Below are positions 54,798 to 63,649 of a stretch of 64,000 bases of DNA, in pieces. Numbering within the stretch: the first letter of the stretch is position 1; every line of letters starts with the position of its first letter. Source of the stretch: Pseudarthrobacter sp. NIBRBAC000502770 (lineage in GTDB: Bacteria; Actinomycetota; Actinomycetes; Actinomycetales; Micrococcaceae). The translations under genes and the position numbers were made by a program. The notes under the pieces are model-generated. The model made no database searches and had not been told where the DNA came from. It saw only the letters and a program-made list of their open reading frames with translations. The DNA lies in the NCBI RefSeq assembly GCF_006517815.1, contig NZ_CP041198.1, positions 620,001-684,000 of the forward strand, written 5' to 3'.

Positions 54798-55990
54798 GCG
54801 TTCTCCTCGAAAATCGCGGACGGTTCGTCTGTGGTGACCCGCCCGTCGCGGATGATGCCGGCCACGGCCGTGGCGCGGCGGCGGACCGAATCAACCTCTG
54901 CCGTGGAACTGCCTGTCAGGTTGACGTGGCCAATCTTGCGTCCCGGCCGCACCGACTTGCCGTAGCAGTGGACCTTGGCCGCAGGTTCGGCGGCCAGTGC
55001 CATGGGGTAGGCGGCGTACAGGTCCTGGTTGTCGCCGCCCAAAAAATTCTTCATGACGGTAACGGGGGCCAGGGCATCGGTGGCGCCCAGCGGCAGGTTC
55101 AGGACCGCGCGAAGGTGCTGCTCGAACTGGCTGGTGATGGAACCGTCCTGGGTCCAGTGGCCGGTGTTGTGCGGCCGCATGGCCAGTTCATTGATCAGGA
55201 AGCCGGCACCTGAACCAGGGGTTTCGAACAGTTCCACGGCAAGCACGCCGGTAACGTCAAGCTCGGCGGCTATGCGCAGTGCCGCATCCTCCGCGGCGGC
55301 GGCAACCTCCAGGGGGATCTCGAGCGCGGGCGCAATCACCTCATCGCAGACGCCATCGACCTGGATGGTGTGCACCACGGGCCACGCCCGTGCCTCGCCA
55401 TCCGGAGTCCGCGCCACGAGCGCGGAGAGTTCGCGGGTAAATTCGACCTTCGCTTCGGCCAGCAGCGGGCTCATGGAGGCAAACCAGTCCGCGGCCTCCG
55501 CGGCCTCTTCCGCAGATGCGACGATTCGCACTCCCTTGCCGTCGTAGCCGCCCCTGGGGGTCTTGAGCACCACGGGCCAGCCTGTCCCGTCGCCGAAGCG
55601 GACCAAATCATCAACGTCAGCCACCGACGCCCATGCCGGGTTGGGCAGTTCCAGCCGGTCGATGGCGGCACGCATCACCAGCTTGTCCTGGGCGTGGACC
55701 AGGGCGTCCGGCCCGGGCTGGACGTTGACCCCCGCGTCCTGCAGGGCGCGGAGGTGGCCGGTCGGTACGTGCTCGTGGTCGAAGGTCATGACGTCCAGGC
55801 CTTGGGCGAAGTCCAGGAGCGTCTGCAGGTCCTTGTAGTCGCCCACTGGAGTGGCGGGTACGGCCGACACCGCCGACACGTCCTCGCCCTCGGCGAGGAC
55901 ACGGAGTTCAAAGCCGAGTGCTGTAGCGGCAGGGGCCATCATTCGCGCGAGCTGGCCGCCGCCAACCACGCCTATCACTGGAAAAGTCAC
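54794..55990 (-). CDS. purK: N5-carboxyaminoimidazole ribonucleotide synthase
   Basis: PurK uses ATP and bicarbonate to make N5-CAIR from AIR. The 398-residue ATP-grasp protein has [19 protein letters not shown] at the N-terminus, [28 protein letters not shown] in the ATP-grasp lid and the [17 protein letters not shown] signature. The frame is open to 56041, but the GTG at 55990 is 7 bases after a TAGGCT box and gives the family length, so the message is probably leaderless. It is divergent from the gtrA-like gene. Confidence 0.94.
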   Translation of the reverse strand: MTFPVIGVVGGGQLARMMAPAATALGFELRVLAEGEDVSAVSAVPATPVGDYKDLQTLLDFAQGLDVMTFDHEHVPTGHLRALQDAGVNVQPGPDALVHAQDKLVMRAAIDRLELPNPAWASVADVDDLVRFGDGTGWPVVLKTPRGGYDGKGVRIVASAEEAAEAADWFASMSPLLAEAKVEFTRELSALVARTPDGEARAWPVVHTIQVDGVCDEVIAPALEIPLEVAAAAEDAALRIAAELDVTGVLAVELFETPGSGAGFLINELAMRPHNTGHWTQDGSITSQFEQHLRAVLNLPLGATDALAPVTVMKNFLGGDNQDLYAAYPMALAAEPAAKVHCYGKSVRPGRKIGHVNLTGSSTAEVDSVRRRATAVAGIIRDGRVTTDEPSAIFEENA

Positions 55991-55997
55991 ATGTGCC

Positions 55998-56003
55998 AGC
56001 CTA
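55998..56003 (-). promoter_or_regulatory. Probable -10 box of a leaderless promoter for purK-purE
   Basis: On the minus strand TAGGCT precedes the GTG at 55990 by seven bases. A TAAAAT box for the opposite gene lies at 56113-56118. Confidence 0.5.
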
Positions 56004-56164
56004 CCGAAGACGGGCCCAATCCCGCTTTTGCAACCCGGCATGCCACCGCGGTTTCCGCCCCGCGGAGCCCAGGGTGACCAAGTTCTCCCGGGCAGCTCAA
56101 AGGTTTGGGGGCTAAAATGGAGCTTTGGCCACGTGGCCCACAGTTCGTCAGGCCATGGAGGGTC

Positions 56165-56725
56165 ATGTTTAGCTCACTTGCAGATCGTATCCGGGGGCTC
56201 GCCTCACTTTTTTGGCGCGAGGTGGCCAAGTTCGGGGCGGTGGGCGGTGTGGCGTTCGTCATCGACAACGGCTTGACCTACTACCTCATGCACGGCCCAA
56301 TGTCGGACAGCGAGGCGAAGGCACGTTTTGTCGGCGCCACCGTTGCCACCATCTTCTCGTGGGTGGCCAACCGTTTCTGGACCTTCCGCCACCGCCGCCA
56401 GGCCAACGTGCTCCGCGAGTTTGTCATGTTCGTCATCATCAACGGCATAGGCATCGGCATCTCCACCGGTTTTACGGCGTTGGCCAAGTACGGAATGGGC
56501 ATCGACAACAAGAACCTGCTGTTCCTGGCGGGCGTGGCCGGCATCCTGGTAGCCACGGTTGTCCGCTTCTTCGCCTACCGCTTCCTGGTCTTCAACCAGG
56601 AGCTGGACCAGGAGCCGGAGTTCTCCCACGACCACGAGATCATCGAAGCCCACCCGCACCGGGAGTCCGCCCGCGCCGCGGAGCGTCCAGCTTCCACCAC
56701 CGTGGACGGCGGCCCGCAGGCCTAG
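56165..56725 (+). CDS. GtrA family membrane protein
   Basis: This 186-residue protein has four predicted helices of the GtrA family, often flippases or accessory factors for polyprenyl-linked sugars in wall or O-antigen glycosylation. KFGAVGGVAFVIDNGLTYYLM opens the domain, and ATIFSWVANRFWTFRHRRQANVLREFVMF and VRFFAYRFLVF are family features. A 45-residue acidic tail follows. The ATG at 56165 has GGAGGG close upstream. The frame is open to 56105 but a TAAAAT promoter box at 56113-56118 overlaps that stretch. Confidence 0.88.
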   Translation: MFSSLADRIRGLASLFWREVAKFGAVGGVAFVIDNGLTYYLMHGPMSDSEAKARFVGATVATIFSWVANRFWTFRHRRQANVLREFVMFVIINGIGIGISTGFTALAKYGMGIDNKNLLFLAGVAGILVATVVRFFAYRFLVFNQELDQEPEFSHDHEIIEAHPHRESARAAERPASTTVDGGPQA

Positions 56726-56741
56726 CAGGCGTACGTGGAGG

Positions 56742-57443
56742 TCAGCTGCCGTGGATGCGTTCGTCCGCCCGCAGTTTGTCGGTAAGTGCCACTCCGGGAT
56801 GGGTCAGCACCACGGAGCCGTCCCGCTGCCAGGCCCCCAGCGCACTGGACAAAGCTGATTCGAGCCCGCGGTCCGCGGGGACATGCACCCTGGCACCCTC
56901 CTCGTGTGGAACGGCAAAGCCGGTCAACAGCTCCCGGTGGGGGACAGTACGCCCTTCGCTGGTGCGGACGGCGCATCCTTCCGGATCCGGGTCGGTGTGC
57001 GCCATGAACACGTCCCCGTGGGAACGCACCTCGGCAGCATAGTCAAGGCAGCCGGCGGGAAGCTCCCCGGGCCACCGCATGGCCAGTGCCGGGAGTGCAA
57101 CGGCAATGACGGCGGCGTCCTCTCCCGTGGCCCCGGAAGGGTCGTCCGTGGCGAGGAAGTCCGCCGGACCGCCGTCGAGGACTGTTTCCAGGCCAAGCTG
57201 CCAGGACGCCAGCGCCCACACGATCGCTTTCCAGTGCGCCGGAAGGGCGAGGCGCAGCCGCATGCCGGGTTCGGCGTCCAGATCATCCTGCAGAAGGTTG
57301 CTGGTCTTTGCCACCCAGTTGTCCAGGACCCGTCCCGAGAGCTCCACCCGCTCTGCATCGGGTCCGTACCAGGTGAGCCGTGGTGACGTTGAGTTGCCTG
57401 AGCGCAGGGTGCCCATTAGGTCAATTGCGGGGGTTGTCGTCAT
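56742..57443 (-). CDS. TIGR03089 family protein (truncated AMP-binding-like), function unknown
   Basis: This 233-residue protein resembles the N-terminal part of acyl-CoA synthetase/AMP-binding enzymes but lacks the catalytic AMP-binding motifs and is far shorter, which is the mark of the TIGR03089 family of actinobacteria. LTWYGPDAERVELSGRVLDNWVAKTSNLLQDDL resembles the start of such enzymes. The ATG at 57443 has AGGATG about 7 nt upstream; the frame continues to 57500 without support. Its neighbourhood of LCP, purE/K, gtrA and whiB is shared with Mycobacterium. Function is not known. Confidence 0.82.
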   Translation of the reverse strand: MTTTPAIDLMGTLRSGNSTSPRLTWYGPDAERVELSGRVLDNWVAKTSNLLQDDLDAEPGMRLRLALPAHWKAIVWALASWQLGLETVLDGGPADFLATDDPSGATGEDAAVIAVALPALAMRWPGELPAGCLDYAAEVRSHGDVFMAHTDPDPEGCAVRTSEGRTVPHRELLTGFAVPHEEGARVHVPADRGLESALSSALGAWQRDGSVVLTHPGVALTDKLRADERIHGS

Positions 57444-57514
57444 GGGTTCATCCTGCCACTCCGCAATGACAGGGTCATCCGGCGATGGCTTCGATTGCAT
57501 GCCGCGGAAGCGTG

Positions 57515-57530
57515 AGTGATGTTAATCACT
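57515..57530. promoter_or_regulatory. CRP/GlxR-like palindrome upstream of the TIGR03089 gene and whiB
   Basis: AGTGATGTTAATCACT is a perfect dyad (AGTGAT and ATCACT) and matches eight of ten conserved positions of the CRP-type TGTGA-N6-TCACA site. It lies 72 bp from the TIGR03089 start and 303 bp from whiB. Confidence 0.4.
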
Positions 57531-57632
57531 ACAGTTGCTAAGTTTGCTTGCTATTTTGCCGGAGACCGGGTATTTTCCCCGCCAGCACTGCATTTTGACG
57601 GGTTTTTCGTACACCTTCGGCCAGTTGCGGCC

Positions 57633-57673
57633 CACGCCACGCCCGGGCCGGCAAAAATCCCGGGCGTGGCGTG
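57633..57673. other. Strong hairpin in the divergent gap before whiB
   Basis: A perfect 15-bp GC stem (57633-57647 with 57659-57673) has an 11-nt loop ending AAAAAT. No gene ends here, so it is not an ordinary terminator. It may end a short untranslated RNA or lie in a long whiB leader. The surrounding 57444-57832 gap (389 bp) holds no other gene I can support. Confidence 0.55.
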
Positions 57674-57728
57674 CGCAAACTTCTGAACAAGGACTGTCTA
57701 TTATCCCGGCAACGGCTTGACTAGCCCT

Positions 57729-57754
57729 AGTTACACACGTGTAATTAGGTAACT
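57729..57754. promoter_or_regulatory. Nested dyads upstream of whiB
   Basis: TTACAC and GTGTAA (57731-57736 and 57739-57744) form one dyad, nested in AGTTAC and GTAACT (57729-57734 and 57749-57754). The segment is AT-rich and lies about 80 bp before whiB, a likely operator region. Confidence 0.45.
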
Positions 57755-57832
57755 AAAGCAATTGCGTAAATACCGGCACACAACCGAGTGTCCACGTATC
57801 CAGGCAATGGCTGAAACATCAGGAGGGTCGCC

Positions 57833-58363
57833 GTGGGGCAAGCAGAGCGTATCCAGGAAGATGCCGTCGTGGCCGGCCAGGCAACGGCAAAGTACCGTGC
57901 GCGGGGGGTGCCCAGCGACTGGTACGTGGATCCCGCAGATCCTGATGCTGCGGAGAGGTACACCAGGAATTCCACGAGTGTCCTCGAGGACCAGGCCACC
58001 GCGTTCCTCGCGGCGCATGAAGCCCTGTTGGACGGGGGTGCCGAGCCGGAGGAGGACCTGGATCCGCCCATGGAGTTGGCCGCCGGGACTGTCCAGCCGG
58101 TATGGATTGGACTGCCGCTGCAGCAGGACTTCGATGACGAAGGCGAGCTCGGCTGGCAGACTGACGCCTTGTGCGCCCAGACCGACCCAGAAGCATTCTT
58201 TCCCGAAAAGGGCGGCTCAACCCGCGACGCCAAGAAGGTTTGCGGCGCCTGCAACGTAAGGTCCCAGTGCCTCGAATACGCGCTGGCCAATGACGAACGG
58301 TTTGGCATTTGGGGAGGCCTTTCCGAGCGTGAGCGCCGGCGGCTTAGGAAGCGAGCAATCTAA
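57833..58363 (+). CDS. WhiB-family iron-sulfur transcription factor (WhiB2/WhmD-like) with long N-terminal extension
   Basis: WhiB-like proteins carry a 4Fe-4S cluster and control division, development or redox genes with the sigma factor. The conserved part (about residues 105-176) has Cys114, Cys137, Cys140 and Cys146, the GIWGG turn (158-162) and a basic ERERRRLRKR tail. DALCAQTDPEAFFPEKGGSTRDAKKVC closely resembles Streptomyces WhiB and mycobacterial WhiB2/WhmD, which act in septation. About 90 acidic residues precede this and are unusual. The GTG at 57833 has AGGAGGG upstream, which supports the long form. The stop at 58361 abuts the next gene. Confidence 0.92.
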   Translation: MGQAERIQEDAVVAGQATAKYRARGVPSDWYVDPADPDAAERYTRNSTSVLEDQATAFLAAHEALLDGGAEPEEDLDPPMELAAGTVQPVWIGLPLQQDFDDEGELGWQTDALCAQTDPEAFFPEKGGSTRDAKKVCGACNVRSQCLEYALANDERFGIWGGLSERERRRLRKRAI

Positions 58364-58392
58364 TTCTTCAGGATGTCCATGTCACTGCCGTT

Positions 58393-61300
58393 GTGGTTGC
58401 CCACAACGGCAGTGCCTATCTGCCCAGAACCCTTTCGGCACTGGCCGCCCAAACGCGCCCGGTTGACCGCGCTGTCGGCGTTGACGCTGGCTCCGGCGAC
58501 GATTCCTACAGCCTCCTCAGCCGGGCCTTGGGGGAGGCCGCCGTTGTCAGCCATTCGCGGGGCAAGGGCGGCATGGGTTCCGCTGTCTCCGCAGCGCTGG
58601 CAGCGCTCGTGCCCTTCGATGGAGATGCCGGTTCCGGCCGGACGGAGTGGATCTGGCTCCTGCACGACGACGCGGCGCCGGCGCCGGAAGCCCTCGCGGA
58701 ACTCCTGGGCGCCGTGGAGCGGGCCCCATCTGTTACGGTCGCGGGCTGCAAGCAGCTGGACTGGCATTCGCCGCGGAAATTGATGGATGTGGGTCTTTCC
58801 ACCAGCCGCTGGGCCGAGCGGCTTACCCTCATCGACGCGGACGAGATGGACCAGGGCCAGTACGACGGCCGCACGGACACGTTCGCGGTGAATTCCGCCG
58901 GCATGCTGGTGCGGCGGGATGTCTGGGAACAGTTGGGCGGCTTCGACCCCGCACTGCCGGGCAGCGGAGACGACGTCGACTTCTGCTGGCGGAACCGACT
59001 TGCCGGGCACCGCGTTGTAGTGGTTCCCGCGGCCCGGATGTTCCACGTGGCGCACCGGCCCCATGCCCTGGGGAACCCGTCAGCCGCCCGAAAAGCGCAG
59101 GTCCACCTCCGCCTGAAGCACAGCCCGCTCTGGATGGTGCCCGTCCACGGCATCGGCGCGTTGCTCGGCAGCCTCTTCAAGCTGCTCCTGAGCATCGTCG
59201 TCAAAGATCCCGGGCATGGCATTTCCCAGCTCCTCGCCACCTGCGCGGCGCTGGGCAGGCCCCGGGCCGTGGCCAAGGCCCGCAGGGCGGCCAAACGCAC
59301 GCGGCGCATCCGCCGGTCGGTCATCCGCAAGCTCCAGACGCCCCGCCGGGAGGTGTGGAGCCACCGCCGGTCATTGATGGAGGCGCTGGGATCGGACGGG
59401 TCAGGCGCGGACCACCTTGTCCAGGACCCGCTCGCACACCAGCCCACCGGCGACGCCGCGGACGACTTCGCGGCCCTGGCCACCAGCAAGCGCGGCTGGG
59501 TGGGCAATGGCGCCCTGGCCGCCGTCATCATCGCGTCAGTGGCCTCGCTGCTGGCGCTGGCAGGACTGTTCCGTGCCGCCGCCGTCTCCGGCGGTGCCCT
59601 GATCCCGGTCTCCGCAGGCCTCGGGGATATCTGGCACAACGCCTCCAGCTGGTGGATCAGCCTCGGAGCGGGCCTTCCCGGCCGCGGCGATCCCTTTGAC
59701 TACGTCCTCTGGATCATCGGCCTCGCGGGCGGAGGCGATGCCAACGCTGCCATGGCCTGGCTGCTCCTGCTCGGTGCCCCGCTGTCCGGACTCACCGCGT
59801 GGTTCGCCGCTGGCGGAGTCACCGAACGCCGGCGGCTCCGTTTCGCAGCCGCCCTCTTCTGGGCTGCGGCGCCGGCAGTCCAGGCCGCGCTGAACCAGGG
59901 CCGGGCAGGTGCCCTGATTGCCCACATCATGCTGCCGCTGGTGGTCCTGGGCCTGCTGCGGGCCACGGGTTCGGCCATTGGCCACGGACGGTTCGGCGCC
60001 ACTACGGCGCCCGGCTACCCGGCCGGTGAGCAACTCCCGGCGAAGGCGGGCATCAACGGTGTGCCGTCGTGGACGGCCGCTGCTGCTGCGGGCCTGGCGC
60101 TGGCGGTCACCACCGCCTCGGCGCCCTCCCTTCTTCTTCCCGCGACCCTGGTCATCGTGCTGTGCGGCGTCCTGCTGGGAGGGCGCGGACGGACCGTGTG
60201 GTGGGCCCTGCTGCCCAGCGCGGCCCTGTTCGTCCCGTTCGCGCTGTCCACCCTCGACAGGCCACGCGCGCTCCTGGCAGACCCGGGCCTCCCGCTGGGA
60301 TTCGAGGCAGCGCCACTGTGGCAGCAGTTCATGGGCCAACCCCTGTCGTTCAACCCCGCCGGTGGCCTCCATGGACTGTCGGCCTTCGCGGGCGGCCCGG
60401 TGCCATGGGCCCTGCTGCTCGCCGTGCTCATTGCCGGGCCGGTGCTGGTCCTTGCCGTCGTGGGAATCTTCAGCGCAGGACGCCGGGCGCGGACTGCCAG
60501 GTGGTTCTGGACCGCTGCGATCATCGCCCTGGCCAGCGGCTGGTTCGCGGGCCACGTTGCCACGGGACTGAACACGGATGTCATCGTGGCGCCGTTCCCC
60601 GGACCTGCCGTGTCTGCCGCTTCCTTTGCCCTCCTTGCAGCGGCACTGCTCGGTTGGGAGCAGCTCCTGGCCGCTGCGGACCGGACCTCCGGTGCCGGGG
60701 CGGGAACCAGGACTGCGGCCCGCGCCGGCCTGGCCGTTGCCCTGGTGCTGGTGCTGGCTGGCCCGCTGGCAGGGATGGCCGCCTGGTCCGCGCAGAACCT
60801 GCTGCGTCCGGCCACCCCGGCAGCTGCCGCACCGGCAGCGCAGGGCCCTGCAGCCGGCACATCTCCTACCGCTTCGGCGGACGGGGGAGCGCTGGGAGTT
60901 CCGCGGCTCGTGGACGCTGCCACCGGCCGCTCCCTTCCCGCCACCGCTGTTGACCGCGGTACCGGACCCGAGCAAACGCGGACCCTCCTCCTCGGCACCG
61001 GTGACGACGGGACCTTCAACGCCTCGCTGATGCGCGGGGCAGGCACCACGCTGGACAGCCTCTCCGCCATCGCCTCCGCCAGGAACATCATCGGCGGACC
61101 CGGTTCCGAAGAAATACGCGGCGACGACGACGTCACCGCAGCCGTCCGCCGCGTTGTTGCCACCATGGTGGCCGGGCAGGGCGTGGACCCCCGTTCCGAC
61201 CTCGAACAACTCGGCGTCGGCTTCGTGGTCCTGCGCTCCGCCGACACCGCAGCCCAGCTGACCGCAAGCCGCATGGACGCAGTCCCGGGCCTGGTGGCCG

Positions 61301-61764
61301 TGGGACAGACCGACGTCGGTTGGCTGTGGCGCATCAGCCCCCTGAACCAGCGCGGCACCCAGGCCGCTGATGTGGCCCACCGGGTCCGTATTGTCGACGC
61401 AGGCGGTACGGCCACGGCATTGGTGGCATCAAATGCTGAAGGCGTCGATACCGCAGTGCCCGCCGGGCCGGAGGGCCGGCTGGTGGTCCTCGCCGAGCGT
61501 GCCGATCCCGGTTGGACAGCCTGGCTCGACGGCCGGAAACTGACCTCCACCACCTCAGGCTGGTCACAGGCCTTCACCCTGCCTGCGTCCGCCGGCCAAC
61601 TGACGGTCCGCTATGAGAACCCTTGGTCCCTTTGGGCTGCAGTCGGTCAAATCACGGTGATCGGGCTGACTGTCATCCTGGCGATCCCCATGCCGGCCCG
61701 GCGGCCACGGACCGGCCTCTCACGGGACGAGGGCTCCCTGCGTAAGGAACACCAACATGCATGA
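58393..61764 (+). CDS. Very large membrane glycosyltransferase family 2 protein
   Basis: This protein of at least 1123 residues begins with a GT-A domain (VAHNGSAYLPRTLSALAAQ, VDAGSGDDS, acidic HDDA at residues 91-94, and GGFDPALPGSGDDVDFCWRNRLAGHRV). About 10-12 membrane helices follow (roughly residues 375-800), then an extracytoplasmic domain, and a last helix near residue 1080-1100. It probably adds sugars to an envelope polymer. The GTG at 58393 is the first standard start but cuts into the first beta strand. The in-frame ATT at 58363, overlapping the whiB stop by one base, would give VTAVVVAHNG in full (1133 residues). It overlaps the next gene by 8 bp. Confidence 0.88.
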   Translation: MVAHNGSAYLPRTLSALAAQTRPVDRAVGVDAGSGDDSYSLLSRALGEAAVVSHSRGKGGMGSAVSAALAALVPFDGDAGSGRTEWIWLLHDDAAPAPEALAELLGAVERAPSVTVAGCKQLDWHSPRKLMDVGLSTSRWAERLTLIDADEMDQGQYDGRTDTFAVNSAGMLVRRDVWEQLGGFDPALPGSGDDVDFCWRNRLAGHRVVVVPAARMFHVAHRPHALGNPSAARKAQVHLRLKHSPLWMVPVHGIGALLGSLFKLLLSIVVKDPGHGISQLLATCAALGRPRAVAKARRAAKRTRRIRRSVIRKLQTPRREVWSHRRSLMEALGSDGSGADHLVQDPLAHQPTGDAADDFAALATSKRGWVGNGALAAVIIASVASLLALAGLFRAAAVSGGALIPVSAGLGDIWHNASSWWISLGAGLPGRGDPFDYVLWIIGLAGGGDANAAMAWLLLLGAPLSGLTAWFAAGGVTERRRLRFAAALFWAAAPAVQAALNQGRAGALIAHIMLPLVVLGLLRATGSAIGHGRFGATTAPGYPAGEQLPAKAGINGVPSWTAAAAAGLALAVTTASAPSLLLPATLVIVLCGVLLGGRGRTVWWALLPSAALFVPFALSTLDRPRALLADPGLPLGFEAAPLWQQFMGQPLSFNPAGGLHGLSAFAGGPVPWALLLAVLIAGPVLVLAVVGIFSAGRRARTARWFWTAAIIALASGWFAGHVATGLNTDVIVAPFPGPAVSAASFALLAAALLGWEQLLAAADRTSGAGAGTRTAARAGLAVALVLVLAGPLAGMAAWSAQNLLRPATPAAAAPAAQGPAAGTSPTASADGGALGVPRLVDAATGRSLPATAVDRGTGPEQTRTLLLGTGDDGTFNASLMRGAGTTLDSLSAIASARNIIGGPGSEEIRGDDDVTAAVRRVVATMVAGQGVDPRSDLEQLGVGFVVLRSADTAAQLTASRMDAVPGLVAVGQTDVGWLWRISPLNQRGTQAADVAHRVRIVDAGGTATALVASNAEGVDTAVPAGPEGRLVVLAERADPGWTAWLDGRKLTSTTSGWSQAFTLPASAGQLTVRYENPWSLWAAVGQITVIGLTVILAIPMPARRPRTGLSRDEGSLRKEHQHA

Positions 61765-63610
61765 GCACACCCCACCTGCCGGCAAGGCTGATGCCAATGC
61801 CAATGCCAATGCCAATGCCAACGCCGACGCCGGAATCCGGGACATCGGAATCCCGCACGCCGGGACGCCTGGGACCGGGGCAACGGAGACCGGGACGGCG
61901 GACGCTGCCGGGCAGCCCCTGGCCGGCGGGCAGGCGGCGGCAACAGAAGAGCCCGGTTTTGGCGGCAAACCCAGCGCGGGCGTGCACAGGACCGGGAAGG
62001 GGCCGAGAGGCTCTCGCCGCGGCGCTACGCGGCTGCCGGGCGGTAAAGGCCGGGCGGCCTCGATCGCCGGGGTGGCCGCAGGCGTGCTGATCCTCGCCGG
62101 CGCCGGGGCCGTGGTCACGGCTGGATCGCTGGTGGCGGAACCTGCATCAAGCCGCACAGTGCCAGCAGCCAAAGCAGCCGTCCCTGCGGGGGCCAGCGTT
62201 GGCGTATGCCCCGGCCCTGCGCGGTTGCTGGAAGGCACGGACGCGGGGACGGACGCCCAGTTCCGGCCGGAGTCGGCCACGGCCGCAACCAGGGTCAGCG
62301 CCGCAGTGCTCAGCGCCGGCGGCGTGCTGCCGGGCAGCCGGCTGGCGCACCTGGACGGAACGGCCCCCGTCGAAATTGCCAAGGATCCGGGGCCGGCCCC
62401 AACTGCCGCGGCCCCGCAGGAACTCCTCGCCGGAGTGGTGGCGGACCGGACCGTGGACCAGGTGAACGTCGTGGGTGCCAACGCCGTCGCGAACCAGAAC
62501 GCGTCGGCCGCCGGGGCCATGAAATATACGGCCACAGACGGTGACCTGCAGGGCAGTGCTGCCGCAACCTGCGGGCAACCTTCGAATGACCAGTGGCTGG
62601 CTGGTGCCAGTACCACGGTGGGCCGCACCTCCGTGCTCGCCCTGACCAACGCCTCCAGCACACCAGCTACCGTGAGCCTCGAATTGTTCGGGGGCCGCGG
62701 CCAGATCCAGGCGCCCGGCAGCCGCGGCCTGCTGGTTGCTCCCGGCACCACCCGCAGCGTGGTCCTCGCCGGGCTCGCCCCCAACGAGTCCCAGCTCAGC
62801 GTCCACGTCCGCAGCGCCGGTGGACCGGTCGCAGCCTCCATCCAGCAGAGCTTCCTGCGCGGACTTACTCCCGGCGGCGTGGACTACATCAGCCCGGGGA
62901 CTGCCCCAGGGGTACGCCAGGTGATGACGGGAGTGGATCTCCAGGACCCTGCCGGGTTGGCTTCCCTGACGGCACAGCCCGGCTACCGGGATGCAGGCCC
63001 CGCCCTGGAACTGACGGTGCCCGGCGCTTCTGACGCCGTGGTGGAGATCAAGCTGTACGGACGCGACGGCCAGCACGCGCTTCCGTCCGGCGGCGTCATC
63101 ACCGCAAAAGCCGGTTCAACAACTGAGGTTTCCCTGGCAGGGGTACCCGCCGGCCAGTACACGGTTGCTGCCTCTTCAGACGTCTCCTTCCTTGCCGCCG
63201 CCCGGATGACCCGCGGCCTCCAGGCCGGTCAGCCCTCGGATGTGGCCTGGGCGGCATCAGCCGTTCGGCTGGGCAGCCAGCACGTGGTCCCGGTTCCCAA
63301 GGGCGGCCAACGCCAGTTGGTGTTCGGCGTACTGGACTCCAGGGCCACTATCACGTATTCGCCCATCACAGCCGATGGAAAGGTACGCGCCGCGGCCACT
63401 GCGGACATCGCCGGGGGAACCACAGCCTCCATCAGCATTCCCGACCAGGCCGGCGGGGCCGACGTCGTTGGCTATGTGGTGTCGGCGTCCGGGGATGCCG
63501 CCTACGGTTCGGTGCTCGTGGGGCAGGAAGGCCGCAACGACGTTTCCTCCCTGGCCTTCCTGGCCGCTGCAGCCGGGCAGGAAACCGTCCCGGTCAGCCT
63601 GGGCTACTAG
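61757..63610 (+). CDS. DUF5719 family protein, probable extracytoplasmic
   Basis: This 617-residue protein belongs to DUF5719, found in actinobacteria downstream of the large glycosyltransferase and whiB. A long hydrophilic head contains an Ala-Asn repeat (about residues 12-22) encoded by a hexanucleotide repeat. One membrane helix follows (about residues 97-117, ASIAGVAAGVLILAGAGAVVTAGSL), then a large Ser/Thr/Ala/Gly-rich outer domain with beta-rich repeats such as TTRSVVLAGLAPNESQLSVHV and TTEVSLAGVPAGQYTV. The ATG overlaps the glycosyltransferase stop and has AAGGAA upstream. Its role is unknown; context suggests envelope glycan work. Confidence 0.85.
   Translation: MHEHTPPAGKADANANANANANADAGIRDIGIPHAGTPGTGATETGTADAAGQPLAGGQAAATEEPGFGGKPSAGVHRTGKGPRGSRRGATRLPGGKGRAASIAGVAAGVLILAGAGAVVTAGSLVAEPASSRTVPAAKAAVPAGASVGVCPGPARLLEGTDAGTDAQFRPESATAATRVSAAVLSAGGVLPGSRLAHLDGTAPVEIAKDPGPAPTAAAPQELLAGVVADRTVDQVNVVGANAVANQNASAAGAMKYTATDGDLQGSAAATCGQPSNDQWLAGASTTVGRTSVLALTNASSTPATVSLELFGGRGQIQAPGSRGLLVAPGTTRSVVLAGLAPNESQLSVHVRSAGGPVAASIQQSFLRGLTPGGVDYISPGTAPGVRQVMTGVDLQDPAGLASLTAQPGYRDAGPALELTVPGASDAVVEIKLYGRDGQHALPSGGVITAKAGSTTEVSLAGVPAGQYTVAASSDVSFLAAARMTRGLQAGQPSDVAWAASAVRLGSQHVVPVPKGGQRQLVFGVLDSRATITYSPITADGKVRAAATADIAGGTTASISIPDQAGGADVVGYVVSASGDAAYGSVLVGQEGRNDVSSLAFLAAAAGQETVPVSLGY
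61791..61820 (+). repeat. Hexanucleotide tandem repeat (ATGCCA x5) in the DUF5719 gene
   Basis: Five exact copies of ATGCCA are followed by two diverged copies (ACGCCG). The unit is a multiple of three, so copy change alters the number of Ala-Asn pairs but not the frame. Confidence 0.85.
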
Positions 63611-63649
63611 TAAAGGCGACTCAGGCAGCCCGCCGTGCGGGCCGGCTCC

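Noticed and set aside
59536..61380. Minus-strand open frame of 614 codons opposite the large glycosyltransferase
   Set aside because: Gly/Gln/Arg-rich shadow with no domain; the plus strand has clear GT2 and membrane features.
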